The position numbers and the translations under genes are program-made. From assembly GCA_020186115.1 (NCBI GenBank), contig WSYJ01000113.1, positions 372,001 through 436,000 of the forward strand: a stretch of 64,000 nt of DNA. The letters run 5' to 3'. This DNA comes from Histomonas meleagridis (lineage: Eukaryota; Parabasalia; Tritrichomonadida; Dientamoebidae). The notes beneath the pieces were generated by a model. It was not told the origin of the DNA. It saw only the letters and a list, made by a program, of their open reading frames with translations, and ran no database searches. The first letter of the stretch is position 1, and each line of letters begins with the position of its first letter. Positions 18,505 to 29,268 of the stretch are shown in pieces.

Positions 18505-19032
18505 ATGTTTGTAATTTTGCTTTGTTCAATAACGCTATGTACAAACATTGAAGATAACAATTCTCAAAAAAATGGTATGAAAAAAGCACGTCGTAGGAGA
18601 ATACATAAAAAAAATCCAATTGAAAACATCCTTTTAAAAGATGCAGTTCTAACAAATTCATTTGATTTCACAAAATTAACAAATTTTTCAAATAAGTCGA
18701 TTTGGAAAGATGATATACTATTTCTCTTTGGTGATGCAAACTTGGTAAATGATACAGTATACTATATTGTAAAAATATATAATAGCAAAGATGAATTAAA
18801 TGATTTAAGCTTATCGACAATTAATCCATTTAAGTTAAGTTATAAAGTTATATACTTTGGAAAATTTGATCAGAATTATCTTAAAGCTGTTTCGGACCTA
18901 TATTTAGAAAATTGGGATGATAAATCAAAAAATGGGAAACTACCACAAAATAAAGAGAATACGCATTCAGAAGAATCTAAAGTTTTTTCAAAAAAAAGAT
19001 TATTGAAATCCTTTTTCAAATTGATGGAATAG
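18505..19032 (+). CDS. Small secreted or membrane-anchored protein, unknown
   Basis: 175 aa from ATG 18505, chosen because it gives a clean signal peptide (MFVILLCSITLCTN) and follows an Inr-like TATCACATTA by a few bases; the frame is open upstream without ATG. The mature part begins Asn/Asp-rich, then has a basic cluster (KKARRRRIHKKN), a hydrophobic-acidic middle (DDILFLFGDANLVNDTVYYI) and a Lys-rich end. No known domain recognised. Divergent from the BspA-like relic at 18404. Stop TAG followed by TAAA. Confidence 0.55.
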   Translation: MFVILLCSITLCTNIEDNNSQKNGMKKARRRRIHKKNPIENILLKDAVLTNSFDFTKLTNFSNKSIWKDDILFLFGDANLVNDTVYYIVKIYNSKDELNDLSLSTINPFKLSYKVIYFGKFDQNYLKAVSDLYLENWDDKSKNGKLPQNKENTHSEESKVFSKKRLLKSFFKLME

Positions 19033-19398
19033 TAAAAGAAAAAATGAATTTCATTTTTTTTAAATAATATTACAACAAACCCAATTTATAAAACCAATCA
19101 TTATGCATAATAATTATAATGAAATATTTCAAGGCACTCGTTTTTACCATGATAACGTATAAAAGTTAAACTTATCTCTCTAAACGATGTATGGAATTAC
19201 ATGATGGATGTTTAATAAGTAAATTACCTCATTTATCATTATAATTGTAAGTTGTTATCTCCAATTTTAATGTTTCGATAAAATAAATTATATCAATTTA
19301 TGATATCAGATCAATCAGATTTAAACCAAACTTTCTTAAAATGAAAAATCATTTTCTAAAAACAAAAACATTACAACAAAAAAGTAATCCATTGTCGT

Positions 19399-19917
19399 TT
19401 AGACCAAAATCTTAAGGAATTCTTCGGCGCATTTACGAGCCCTCTTGTTGAGTGTAACCTTCATGTCAGATATTTCCTTATCAACATCCTGAAGGAATGT
19501 AATGATAAAATCAATCAACTTAGCCAAAATCATTTGCTCTGTGTGGATGTTAGTGATCAAAAATGAGATATCATATCCTTCAATTGGTTTACGACGAAGA
19601 ATACGGAACTGATCAGCACGTTGACAAAGGAATCTCATGAACATCTTGGTTAAAAGTGTATCAACGTCATCAAGTTGCTTGATTTTGACAGAAATCCTTA
19701 CACTGTTAATTGATGTCTCAATGTATACGCATTCGATTTCAGATCGAGAAATCATTATTGGATGTCCAATAACTTCACGAGATGTTTTTGTTTGTGTTTC
19801 AATTTCAGGCTTGTTGTGGCGTTCTACATCTTGTGATGCAAAGTTCCTAAGACATAGAGCTGATTGAAGAGAACGACGGATTGCGTTTAAATAGGGTTGT
19901 AGGGGACTTTGTGCCAT
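19399..19917 (-). CDS. ARPC4: Arp2/3 complex subunit 4 (p20-Arc)
   Basis: Core structural subunit of the Arp2/3 actin-nucleating complex. 172 aa, about the usual length. Nearly every diagnostic block is present: [89 protein letters not shown], and the C-terminal [23 protein letters not shown] 19917 is preferred over an earlier non-ATG opening because the homologues start just before LxPYL. Stop is TAAA. The gene matters for the amoeboid/adherent shape changes trichomonads make on host cells, which is general knowledge, not sequence evidence. Confidence 0.97.
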   Translation of the reverse strand: MAQSPLQPYLNAIRRSLQSALCLRNFASQDVERHNKPEIETQTKTSREVIGHPIMISRSEIECVYIETSINSVRISVKIKQLDDVDTLLTKMFMRFLCQRADQFRILRRKPIEGYDISFLITNIHTEQMILAKLIDFIITFLQDVDKEISDMKVTLNKRARKCAEEFLKILV

Positions 19918-20369
19918 TGTGGACAATCTGCAATTGCAAAACAGACCTTCTCAATTCCCATTTTAGATAAACAATTGAAATTTATTTAAAAAAGCGGATT
20001 TTTTCGATGAAAATGCATTCAACCACTTGACTTTTTCATGGATTACTTAAAAAGTGTCAATTGAAATAAAAAAGTGAAATAAATTTATGGAACTTTACAG
20101 TGGGAAAATGGTTATAAATTATGTGAGTTCATCGAAACTAATGTTGATTTTTAAAAATGTATCAAGCTCAACCATGAGATTTTCTTATCAAGATTTCTAT
20201 TATCGAATAACAAATGATACATGCTTGTATGTTTAACAAAGCATTTTACTTTAGGGGAATATCTTTTTATATATATATATATATATAATGAAAATATGTA
20301 AACATTTTTATTATCTCTTTTTAATCGCTTTGAACAATAAAACCTACAAATACAATATTCTCACAATGG
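19918..20369. other. Intergenic with (TA)n tract
   Basis: No gene seen. A TATATA tract sits at about 20268-20287. Confidence 0.4.
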
Positions 20370-21560
20370 ATTCTTTAGAAAAAAAATAATAAGTTTGTTG
20401 AGTATCAATGCCAAGACATAAAATTATTGAATGAACTTTATAAAATAATTTTTGATATATCTGAAATTAATGTTGATTTTGCAGCTCAGCAAACAATTAA
20501 ATTAAATAATAAAAAAATTCCAGATTGATTTAATTTTATAATATGCAATTTAGTTAATTATCCATTTTACTCACAAATGAACATAAATTCATGTAATACT
20601 TATTTAAAATATTTGTAACTATTACAAGAAAAAGAAGAAGAAATAAATAAAGACAATATAAAAATATTTCAAATTTTTAACAATTATATCATTCAAAATA
20701 GTAGACAAGAAACATATTATCTAATAGAGAAAATGATGCAAAAAAAAGTTTAAAATAGAAATGATTTTTTTAATGGTTATTATAATGATTCTTTATATTA
20801 AAATTCAGAATATTCTGAGAACTATAAAGTTTTATCAAAAAAATGATTGGGCACTTCGCAAACAATTAATCAAAGAAGGACATAATCCAAATGAAAATAA
20901 TCCGAAATGATGAAATAGGAAAACTTCAAGAAATGTTATAACATTCAAACTTTGATTTTAATCAAGCAATTGAGCCATCGCTTTATGAAAGATGTTCAAC
21001 ATTAATCAAAAATAAATGTTACATTAATTGATTATGCAGCATTTTTTGGATCTGTTAAATATTTACTTATGAATGGTACAAATATAAAAAACACAGGAAA
21101 ATATGCAGTTGCAAGTGGAAATGAAGAAATCATTCATTTATGTGAACAAAATCATTCATCATTTGAAGATGCATATAAAACAGTAATTCAATTTCACCAA
21201 AATGATATTCAAATATCTTTACGAAAACAAAATTGAAAATCAGAATTTAAAACAAAAATATTAAAGATATTTAATTTCTTTATTGTATATTAATTTCAAT
21301 GTTTTGAAATTTAAATATAATATATGGAAATGATATAAATTTTTTAAAACATCTCTTATTCATGCATCCGAAAAAGGTCATAAAGAAATTGTTCAATTAC
21401 TTCTTAATCAAAATAAAATTGAAATAAATACTCAAGATAATTTTTGATGTTTATATCAATGATTTAATAATTCAAAGTAATTTTTGGAATTTTACTAAAT
21501 TATTTGATACAGCACTTATTTAAGCTTCTAAAAATGATAATGATGAAATAGGTAAATAAA
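20370..21560 (+). pseudogene. Heavily degraded DUF3447-ankyrin pseudogene
   Basis: Plus-strand fragments in changing frames match the ankyrin gene at 52055: KIIRNDEI-like at 20900-20930, NFDFNQAIEPSLYERC near 20960, LIDYAAFFGSVKYLLMNGT near 21030, GKYAVASGNEEIIHLCEQNH near 21100 and FEDAYKTVIQFHQND near 21170. Ankyrin-type units follow, separated by two spacers; the first spacer (about 21256-21340) is exactly 77 nt from GATATT to ACATCTCTT, as at the other loci. Multiple stops and frameshifts; no frame over 60 codons survives. Confidence 0.8.
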
Positions 21561-22469
21561 CATGAAGTTGACTTACCTAAAAATGATATCATATGTTTGT
21601 TATCTTTGGTGTATCATTAATGATTTTTATTGTTTAATTCTATAAAATAAAATCACAAAAAAATCTATTATTCGAGTTGAATCAAAGAAATTCACAATAT
21701 TTCCTATTATTATAGCTTTATGGATAGTATTCCTTGCATATACTTTATTCGTAAATTTATTTAGGTAAATTTTTTTTCTTAAATGTTTAAATAAAGTGGA
21801 AAATTTTTATCATTTTTATTATATGATTTTCTTCTATATTTTGCCTTTAATTGTAAAATGTTTTTGCAAGGAACTTGGGCATTTCTTTCATGTGACTTTT
21901 ATGATATGCGAACTGATTTTTAACATTGAACTTCAAACATATCGTATCTACATGAATTTACCTAAAATCTGATGGTAAACTCATACAAGCATCCTTAAAA
22001 CAGAACAAATTCCCTTCTTTCATTGCAAGTTTTAACATTTCCTTTTGATTAGAATAACAATGTTACCAATTATTAATCATTTAACACACATTGTCAGAAT
22101 AATTTATTCGTTATTGTTTGGCATTACTTATTCCTTTACAACGTGATTATATTTGAGGTTATGTGGCATTTGTAAAAATATAATCTCCTCAATTCGAGCG
22201 GTTAAGTTGCTTCATGTCATCTTATAGCTTTTTGATAATTTTAATTTATCCAAAATCAAAATTATAATATCACAATCAATAAGAATTTTCAGTAAATTTA
22301 ATTTTGTTTTTATTTCTAATTTTAATGTTTTTATATTTGTATTATGTTAAAAATATCGAACATCTATTATTAATAAGATAAATATATTTTGATTTTGGAG
22401 ATTTTGTGTTTGCCCTGCTACTGTAGCCCATTCAATTTTCTGAGGGTGCAAAATCAAATATTAATTCGA
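21561..22469. other. Intergenic, about 900 bp, no gene seen
   Basis: AT-rich with short broken frames only. Confidence 0.4.
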
Positions 22470-23516
22470 ATGATCCTTTCTTCAGCTTCTTTAGGCAACT
22501 ATGCAATCTATTCCACTATAGAATGCTCAGACACAAGTAGTGTTCTTGCTGTGAGAGACAGTAATGGAAATTCTTACGCTGCAAGATGTACTCCTCATAA
22601 TTATAAGATTAGAACTTTTAATTTCGAGGTGAAATTGCTCCAGCAAATCAAAGGAAAGTGTAAGTATGTACCAAAGGTTATAGATTATGGTACTAATGGT
22701 GAATGTAACTATATCATCATGAAACTTTTCGGTCCTTCTCTTTCTTTCATCTCTTCTGAGCTTGGGTTAGGTAAGTTTGGAACATCTACTACACTTAGAG
22801 TAGGCTTTCATCTTCTTCAAGCAATTCAACAACTTCATCAACTCGGAATAATTCATAGAGACATCAAACCATCAAGAATCGTTATTACAAAGAACCACGA
22901 AACTCCAATTAAGATCACAAACTTCGGACTTTCAAGAATATATCTTGCAAAAGACGGTTCAGTCCTTCCAGAAAGAAGCAATCCTGGCTTTAGAGGAACA
23001 GCTAAATATGCTTCTATCAATGCACTCCAAGGAAAAGAACTTTCTAGGAAAGATGATTTAGAATCATGGTTTTATGTTTTAACAGAACTTTTAATTGGTG
23101 AACTTCCATGGAGTAACGTTCAAAAGAACAAAGAGATTCTTGATGCAAAGTGCAGAGTTAACTTCTCAGAGATTTATTCAAACACATTCCCAGAACTCAT
23201 CGAAATATGGAACATGATTCAATCAATGGACTATTATTCAGTTCCAAACTATAACAAAATCGCAGATATCCTTGAAACAGTGATGACAAATAATAATGTT
23301 GATTGGAATGATTTGTATGATTGGGAATCACATGGAATACAGTTCGGTTCATCATATACAGATTCAAAGAAAGAAACAGCTCCGCTCACAAACCTGAGCG
23401 TCCCACAAACGAATTCGTTCCTCAACAAGCTTCACTTCATCAAGCTTCTTTGGGAAGATAAACCAAACAAAAATTATTCAATGGTCAGAGACGATGAAAA
23501 CGTTCAACTCCTTTAA
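22470..23516 (+). CDS. CK1/TTBK-type protein pseudokinase
   Basis: 348 aa. The fold is clearly casein-kinase-1-like: LHQLGIIHRDIKPSRIVI, FRGTAKYASINALQGKELSR, DDLESWFYVLTELLIGELPW. Key catalytic residues are missing: the VAIK lysine is Arg39 (YAAR), the glycine loop lacks its glycines (STIECSDTSSVLAV), the catalytic-loop Asn is Arg136, and the DFG Asp is Asn151 (NFG). Asp131 of HRD and the alpha-C Glu53 remain. It is therefore predicted to be catalytically dead or very weak and to act as a scaffold or competitor. The C-terminal ~60 residues are unrelated and Ser/Asn-rich. ATG 22470 is chosen because the fold starts there; upstream sequence is open but lacks ATG. Confidence 0.85.
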   Translation: MILSSASLGNYAIYSTIECSDTSSVLAVRDSNGNSYAARCTPHNYKIRTFNFEVKLLQQIKGKCKYVPKVIDYGTNGECNYIIMKLFGPSLSFISSELGLGKFGTSTTLRVGFHLLQAIQQLHQLGIIHRDIKPSRIVITKNHETPIKITNFGLSRIYLAKDGSVLPERSNPGFRGTAKYASINALQGKELSRKDDLESWFYVLTELLIGELPWSNVQKNKEILDAKCRVNFSEIYSNTFPELIEIWNMIQSMDYYSVPNYNKIADILETVMTNNNVDWNDLYDWESHGIQFGSSYTDSKKETAPLTNLSVPQTNSFLNKLHFIKLLWEDKPNKNYSMVRDDENVQLL

Positions 23517-23998
23517 TTTTTTTTGTAAACAATTCAAATAAAAATTTTCTTTTTGTAAATAATTCAAATTTATTTAACCCCTCTTCGAGGTGGATGAAGC
23601 GCTTAAACGCTTTATGTAACGCATCTTCTGTTTGTCTGATACTTAATTTTGTTGCTGTGGAAGCTGCACGTTGATGCGCATGTGATAAAAAATTGTTTTG
23701 TTAAATTAGTTTTAAGAAATATATTTGAGTTTTTTTTATAGATTTGTGCAATTTCGTAACGTCCCTTGATCAAGGTTGAAGGCGATTTATCAGGTAAAAT
23801 AGACATTAGCAAAAGAACAAGGAAAAGTCATCTTTTGGACTGAAATTACACAAAAACTTTCAGAAAAGTTCGTTTTTAAAGAAACCGTCCCTTAAATAAC
23901 TTTTTCAATATTTTGACATTTCAAAAATTCAATTCATCGAATGTAAACTTCTTAATTTTGAACTGCACTAACAAAATTTCATCCCAATTACAAATAAA
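23517..23998. other. Intergenic, no accepted gene
   Basis: A patch of higher G+C at 23580-23680 is present; the 66-codon minus frame there has no motif. Confidence 0.35.
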
Positions 23999-24349
23999 AT
24001 GTTTGATGTTTCTGCAAATCTTGGGAATGTTTTTGACTTTGGTGATGAGGGATTCATGCTAGAGTTGTTCCTTGAACAAAATTCATGCTGTATTCGTTCT
24101 TTAACAAATGATAATATTCCATATTTTCAAATCGAAAAAGAGTATGATGACAAATTAATAGAAACCCTGAAATCAATAGAGGAACATGATATTGATGACC
24201 AACTTGCGCAAATGTTTTTCGGTGTTGATGAAAGACAATTAGAACATGGCATTCAATGCCACATCACGGACAGTAGGAAGAAGGACACAGAAGAAAGGTA
24301 CCTAACGTTAACACGAAAGAATAAGTTGAGCGCTCAACTTAATGAGTAA
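23999..24349 (+). CDS. Small acidic protein of unknown function
   Basis: 116 aa from ATG 23999 (MFDVSANLGNVFDFGDEGFM), preceded by an Inr-like TTTCATCCC about 20 bp upstream. Acidic, Leu/Asp/Glu-rich, with EEHDIDDQLAQMFFGVDERQ in the middle and a basic C-terminus (DSRKKDTEERYLTLTRKNK). No signal peptide, membrane segment or domain recognised. Codon structure is unlike the AT-rich intergenic frames, so probably real. Confidence 0.45.
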   Translation: MFDVSANLGNVFDFGDEGFMLELFLEQNSCCIRSLTNDNIPYFQIEKEYDDKLIETLKSIEEHDIDDQLAQMFFGVDERQLEHGIQCHITDSRKKDTEERYLTLTRKNKLSAQLNE

Positions 24350-25020
24350 TGAGTAATTTTAATGAGAATTTTAATAATTGAATCATGGATCTATATTTCT
24401 CCCAAACATTATGTAAAAATCATCATGCACAACATTGTTTGGTTCTTTTTGTACAAAAACCCTATTTGGGTTCACTTGTTGAGCTGAAGGAAAAAGTAAA
24501 AAATGTAATTGTGTGAAATTTGATCGTTTTAATCGTTTCGTCACAATTAAGTGAAATTTGATCGTTCTAATACATTGCAAATTAACAGCTTCTTAGTCAT
24601 TATTTGAAAAAATGAAATTTGACTTAATGATTGTTGAATACAACCATCATTATAATTTACGAACAAAAATACAAAATTGGGTTTCAAGTTTTATAATATG
24701 ATAATAAATTATTTCAATTTGCAATTTCCATGTGAAGAATTGAAGCATATGCATGAATTATGTTTATACTCTCTACAGTGTTCGAACTTACCCAGGGGTA
24801 CCTAACTATTTTTGTGAAACACAAAATAAATATATTATTTGTTGTACAACAATTCGGTTATAAAAGGTTATTCAGTAAGATATTTGTGTAGGAAAACGGT
24901 AAGTTGAAAGTTTAAGCTCGGAAAGTATAGCTGTAAGACCGACAACAAAGATATATTTCCACATTCGAAACGGTTATCGATTTAAATCGATTCCGGTGTA
25001 TGTTGTAAAAATGGCAAAAT
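24350..25020. other. Intergenic with lipase promoter
   Basis: No gene seen. AACGGTTA at 24969-24976 fits the M3 consensus, 44 bp before the lipase ATG. An out-of-frame ATG at 25010 opens a 15-codon peptide overlapping the start. Confidence 0.4.
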
Positions 25021-25983
25021 ATGTCTCTGAAACAAAAAATTTTGGCAAAACATTGTAAACCAAAAATTTTTATGCATAGACAAAATCGAATCACCAACTT
25101 TTCGATCGATCTTCTGAAACGTGTCCTCACCATGTGCAAAGATGGTTATTATTTTATTGGAAAAATTAAGCCAGAACAATGTCTTCAATCACGCACAAAA
25201 TCTTCAAAATATAAGCCTGTTTATTATATATTCGAAGAAAGAAATGCGCTCTTTATTATTATACGTGGTTCCCAATCAATAAGTGATGCATATACAGATC
25301 TTGATATTGACGAATTTACAAATCTTCAAGGTCATTCATTTCATTCAGGTTTCTATCGCGCTGCTTATGATATTTTTGAGGAATCTTATGACATAGTATC
25401 AACACATGATCTTATCTATGTTTCTGGGCATTCACTTGGCGGATCTGTGGCAACAGTTCTTCATTATTTTCTTTGCACTACATTCCCAAATAAAGACATT
25501 AACACCATTGCATATGATCCAGCTCCTTCTGTTGCTGACAATGTATTTGATGATCATATGCAATCAAAACTTGCCACAATTATATACCGTCATGAAATAG
25601 TTTCTTCTCTTTCATGCTCAAATGTTCATTCTCGCATTAAATGGGCGGATCCTATATTATCTCGTCTCAATCCGAATATGATATACTCAGTTACTCGATT
25701 CTGCACAGGTTGGATACCAATTGGAAGATCGCTCTTTGATACCATAGAAAACGCTTCTCATACCATATCATCAGCACTGAGAGATGAGGCAAATGGTCAA
25801 TCGAGATCTGTTAAACATGTACAAGGATGCATTTATAGGATAACCGGAGAGCAGCAGAGGACATTGGAAGAACTACGAATAGATCCGAAAACTCTGAAAT
25901 GGAATTTTTGGAATCCGATTGCATATCTTGATCATCTTCCCTATACTGGTGAATATATCCTAGATGGTATTGAAGAAGATTAA
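25021..25983 (+). CDS. Lipase class 3 (alpha/beta hydrolase)
   Basis: 320 aa predicted acylglycerol or phospholipid hydrolase. Features of the family: an N-terminal helical lead, the oxyanion strand ALFIIIRGSQSISDAYTDLD, HSGFYRAAYDIF, and the nucleophile elbow YVSGHSLGGS with Ser138. The C-terminal His candidate is in AYLDHLPYTGEYI. The usual catalytic Asp (N-D-x-V-P) aligns with RHEIVSSLS, where a Glu stands instead of Asp, an uncommon but possible acid. No signal peptide, so it is probably cytosolic or membrane-peripheral, as in DAGL-like lipases. ATG 25021; M3-type octamer 44 bp upstream. Confidence 0.85.
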   Translation: MSLKQKILAKHCKPKIFMHRQNRITNFSIDLLKRVLTMCKDGYYFIGKIKPEQCLQSRTKSSKYKPVYYIFEERNALFIIIRGSQSISDAYTDLDIDEFTNLQGHSFHSGFYRAAYDIFEESYDIVSTHDLIYVSGHSLGGSVATVLHYFLCTTFPNKDINTIAYDPAPSVADNVFDDHMQSKLATIIYRHEIVSSLSCSNVHSRIKWADPILSRLNPNMIYSVTRFCTGWIPIGRSLFDTIENASHTISSALRDEANGQSRSVKHVQGCIYRITGEQQRTLEELRIDPKTLKWNFWNPIAYLDHLPYTGEYILDGIEED

Positions 25984-26439
25984 TTTTTATTATTATTATT
26001 TTTATTAAATATTGAATTAATCTTTCGAAATTTGTACAAATTTTTTTATTTTGTTAAAATGTTTGTTGCAACAAACGAATTGTTATGTATAATTGTAGGA
26101 AACTAAAAGCAAATGGTTCTCAGATTGTGCATAACAATCAAACAGAAGTTTCACAGTTTTGTTGGGGCGCGGAATTTTCTGAAGTTTACATGCATTGTTG
26201 TATTGAAATTAAATTTTTAGCTGCTTTTGATTGAATAGCGTTTTATTTCAAAAGTTGGAAACTTCACAAAACTACAAATTGAATACTGTTAAAGTAGTTG
26301 TTTGTTGAAGTAAAAATTTTTCAAGTTATGTCCAATAAAACTTGTTTAAGATGTGATTTTGTATATTAAGACATTACATAAACGTAAGTGGATTGGTTTG
26401 GAAGTGAAAGAAAAATAATGTAAAATCGTCATCCTTTAT
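25984..26439. other. Intergenic between convergent genes, no gene seen
   Basis: AT-rich stretch between the lipase and Myb stop codons. Confidence 0.4.
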
Positions 26440-27021
26440 TTATATCATATATGATATTGAGTTATTATCTATAGAAAAATCGTTAAAAGCTTCGAAAAAT
26501 TCTTCAAATTGAAATTCAAGATCATCCACATTTTGAGATTCTTGACTTTTTGGTTGTTCTTTTGGTATTGAAGCTTGGTTCTTAATAGTCTTTTCATACT
26601 TCTTTCGTCCTGGCTTCTTTGGTTCAGTTGTACCTTCCTTCTCTTTGCTTAAACGACGTTGAAGAACTTGGAATCTGTTCTTCACCATAATTTCTGTTCT
26701 TCCTTCAAGGAATTTGGAAATCTGTACCCACTTTGATCCGATTTCTTTGTATTTTTCCATCAGAAGTTCATCTTCTTCTGGTGTCCATTTACTTGTATTA
26801 ATGTCTGGGCTTAAATAGTTGATCCAACGTTCTCTGCATTGTCTACTGTTACGCTTTTCCATCATTGATGCAATTAACAACCAATCTGAATTACCATATT
26901 CTTCAACAAGTTGTGATAATCTGTAATCTTCTTCATGAGAAAATGGGTAACGTCTGTTGATTGTTCCATCCTTTGATGAATAAGATTTTCTTTGTTTCAT
27001 GCTTTTGCCCCTGCCTGGCAT
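26440..27021 (-). CDS. R2R3-type Myb DNA-binding protein
   Basis: 193 aa nuclear transcription factor candidate. Two Myb repeats: R2 FSHEEDYRLSQLVEEYGNSDW with RQCRERWINYLSP, and R3 KWTPEEDELLMEKYKEIGSKW with GRTEIMVKNRFQVLQ; the Trp spacing is conserved. Basic flanks (MPGRGKSMKQRKSYSSKDG and KKPGRKKYEK) may carry nuclear-localisation signals, and the C-terminus is acidic/Phe-rich (FQFEEFFEAFNDFS), a possible activation region. In Trichomonas, Myb proteins bind MRE/Inr and M3-type promoter elements like those seen in this window. Start at ATG 27021; the upstream part of the open frame has no ATG. Confidence 0.92.
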   Translation of the reverse strand: MPGRGKSMKQRKSYSSKDGTINRRYPFSHEEDYRLSQLVEEYGNSDWLLIASMMEKRNSRQCRERWINYLSPDINTSKWTPEEDELLMEKYKEIGSKWVQISKFLEGRTEIMVKNRFQVLQRRLSKEKEGTTEPKKPGRKKYEKTIKNQASIPKEQPKSQESQNVDDLEFQFEEFFEAFNDFSIDNNSISYMI

Positions 27022-27996
27022 TGTGTCTGACAAATTATAAATGATGTATTAACTTTTTGGCCATATTACAACGAAAGCTATCAAATCGGGTGGGCAACGG
27101 AAAACCGGAAATATTTTTTTATAGACACAAGATAAAGATTTTTAATTTTAAATATTTTGATTCAATATAAAAGAAATTTTAAATATTTCATTAAAAATAA
27201 TTTTATTCATTAAATATCAAAATAAGTATATTTTTCATTTTCTGAAGTGATTTGTCGATTGCCAAATAAAAAATAAACCGCAATTTTTGAATGAGTTGAC
27301 CAACAAACTGAAATTGAGGTCGTTTATTTATCAAATAATAATATTTCATTATAAAATCAATATTTTCTAATTTCATATAATATAAATGTTAAATCCATGC
27401 TATTTTAGATCTAAATCTATGCTGAATAGCTGATTTTATTATGGTAAAATGGAATATTCATATTTATTGATAAACTGTGTCAAATTGACACAAAACCAGT
27501 TTTTGATGGCAATGAACAAGTCACGCATGTTTTTGAAAAATATGAATATTTCATGCTAACCAAAATATTTTCATTTTTTTTCTTTTTTTAATATCATAAA
27601 TAATATATTAATGATAAATAAAAATTATATTTTGATGAAATCTATTTTATGAAAAAATATTCGAATTTTATTTTTTAAATCAATTATTGAATCATTGATG
27701 AAGCGGTCCAAAAGCACGCGGTTGTTCTGAAATATCAACCGAACTATTCGATTATGTAACATTTTCCCTCTCCAATAAAAAATAATAATTTCTGATGTTT
27801 TATATGATTTTATTCCTTCAAATGCATTTAAATTTTTATAAAATGTGAAAAATGAAAGATGTATATATACATTGCTGGAATAATTTTTCTTTATATATAT
27901 ATTCATATTTATATTTATTATATATTTTAAAAGTTAATATTTATCAGAAAATACAGAAAATAAGACATTTTTATGAGATTATAAAAAAACGCATAA
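27022..27996. other. Intergenic, about 1 kb, no accepted gene
   Basis: Extremely AT-rich. A 93-codon minus frame at 27625-27906 is low complexity and lacks motifs. Confidence 0.4.
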
Positions 27997-28722
27997 TTAT
28001 ATATTTGAATCATTCTTGGTCAAAACATCTTTAACTGGTGCAGATCCATCATACCATACCATCCATATTCTTGTGCAAAATATTTTGTACAAGATCTTAA
28101 CTAAATTTCGAAAATCAATATATCGAGTGGCAGAATAATAAAACGTCAGTTTCTTAAAATCAAATTGATATTCTGCTCCTGTTATTTCCATTGGGAGTCC
28201 AAGTTCTTGTGCCTTCGCTTGGCATATTTTTAATGCATTTTCTTCCATTTCAATTTTCTTTGGCAACTTGTCGATTTCAGCTTTTTCGGCTTTCCTGATA
28301 ATCTGCCTAGCAGTCTTTGTATCTCTTTGTGATGGATTTTCGATCATTGCTAATATTTTTCCTATATCAACTCCACGATCAGCATCAATAATTACGTAAT
28401 CTCCTATTTCCACGTCAAGGTCTCTATTGAAGTAGGTTACATTAATCCTATTTGGATGATATTGAACAGTACAATATGATGTTTTGTTTCCTCGCTTCAT
28501 AAATGAGTTATTAACCCTTGAACCATCAAACATTCCCATGTATGGATTAATTTCTGGGGCAGAAGCAGCATATGTTTGGTCAAAATTAATTTGATCTTGA
28601 AAATGAGATGGTTCAAATGAAATAGAATCATCACCCCATACGTCTTTAAGTGTGTCTGGCAAAAGTGAGTACGAGCTATCTTGTTCTTCCGTTTCTTCCG
28701 TGAAGTCAGCCCAAACTGACAT
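27997..28722 (-). CDS. PSP1 C-terminal domain protein
   Basis: 241 aa. An acidic, disordered N-terminus (MSVWADFTEETEEQDSSYSL) precedes a PSP1_C domain in the second half: VTYFNRDLDVEIGDYVIIDA with DRGVDIGKIL, an arm of charged helices (RKAEKAEIDKLPKKIEMEEN), and ITGAEYQFDFKKLTFYYSAT then FRNLVKILYKIFCTRIWM. The same core is found in bacterial YaaT/RicT and in eukaryotic PSP1, a suppressor of polymerase mutants; kinetoplastid and trichomonad versions are common and function is unknown. ATG 28722. Confidence 0.85.
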   Translation of the reverse strand: MSVWADFTEETEEQDSSYSLLPDTLKDVWGDDSISFEPSHFQDQINFDQTYAASAPEINPYMGMFDGSRVNNSFMKRGNKTSYCTVQYHPNRINVTYFNRDLDVEIGDYVIIDADRGVDIGKILAMIENPSQRDTKTARQIIRKAEKAEIDKLPKKIEMEENALKICQAKAQELGLPMEITGAEYQFDFKKLTFYYSATRYIDFRNLVKILYKIFCTRIWMVWYDGSAPVKDVLTKNDSNI

Positions 28723-29231
28723 TATGTAAAAACAGTTTTAATTTTGCGTCAGTTCGGATAAAAACTTTTTGATAAGGTTAACTTCCAAAAAACGTCATAA
28801 AATGAAAATTGAATCGTCGTAAAAGCTACTTTTTCAAAGAATTTTTATCAGATTTTAACGGTGTTCTTTCAGGTAAGTTTGAATAAACCCAATAAATTAC
28901 CGGTAAGGGTCTAAAGTTGCTCTATTAAGCAGAATTATGCCAATTTATTTAATTACTTAAACAAGAATGAAAGATTTGTAAAATCAGTAAAATAGATTTG
29001 GTCAAATTCATTGTGCAACATTTCTAGCATTTAATTTTTTTAATGTACTAAACAATGCGCTTTTAATCTTCAATGAAATAATTTTATATAATCAATCAGA
29101 TGAATAATAATTAATAGTGAAAAATTTATTATAATTTAAGAAATTATCAATATATATTAACCTTAAATAATTAGTGGTAAATATATGATTAAATCCATTC
29201 GTTTTGCCAAAAATAGCAATAGTTTTACTTC
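28723..29231. other. Intergenic, no gene seen
   Basis: Divergent intergenic region between PSP1 and uL15; AT-rich up to the compact promoter at 29232. Confidence 0.4.
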
Positions 29232-29268
29232 AACCGCCAGAAAGGCGGTTTGGCCGTCCTTTTGCGAG
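29232..29268 (+). promoter_or_regulatory. Palindromic M3 plus M5 core promoter of uL15
   Basis: GGCGGTTT at 29244-29251 fits M3 exactly and forms an inverted repeat with AACCGCC at 29232-29238 (5-nt gap). Six bases later CCTTTT at 29258-29263 matches M5, the alternative initiator, which starts transcription at its second C; the leader would be 10 nt. Confidence 0.75.

Noticed and set aside
24781-24810. ACTTACCCAGGGG as a U1 snRNA 5' end or GTTCGAA as a tRNA T-loop
   Set aside because: No Sm site, no stem loops in order, and no cloverleaf could be drawn around the GTTCGAA.
27625-27906. 93-codon minus frame
   Set aside because: Phe/Ile/Asn-rich chance frame in one of the most AT-rich parts of the window.
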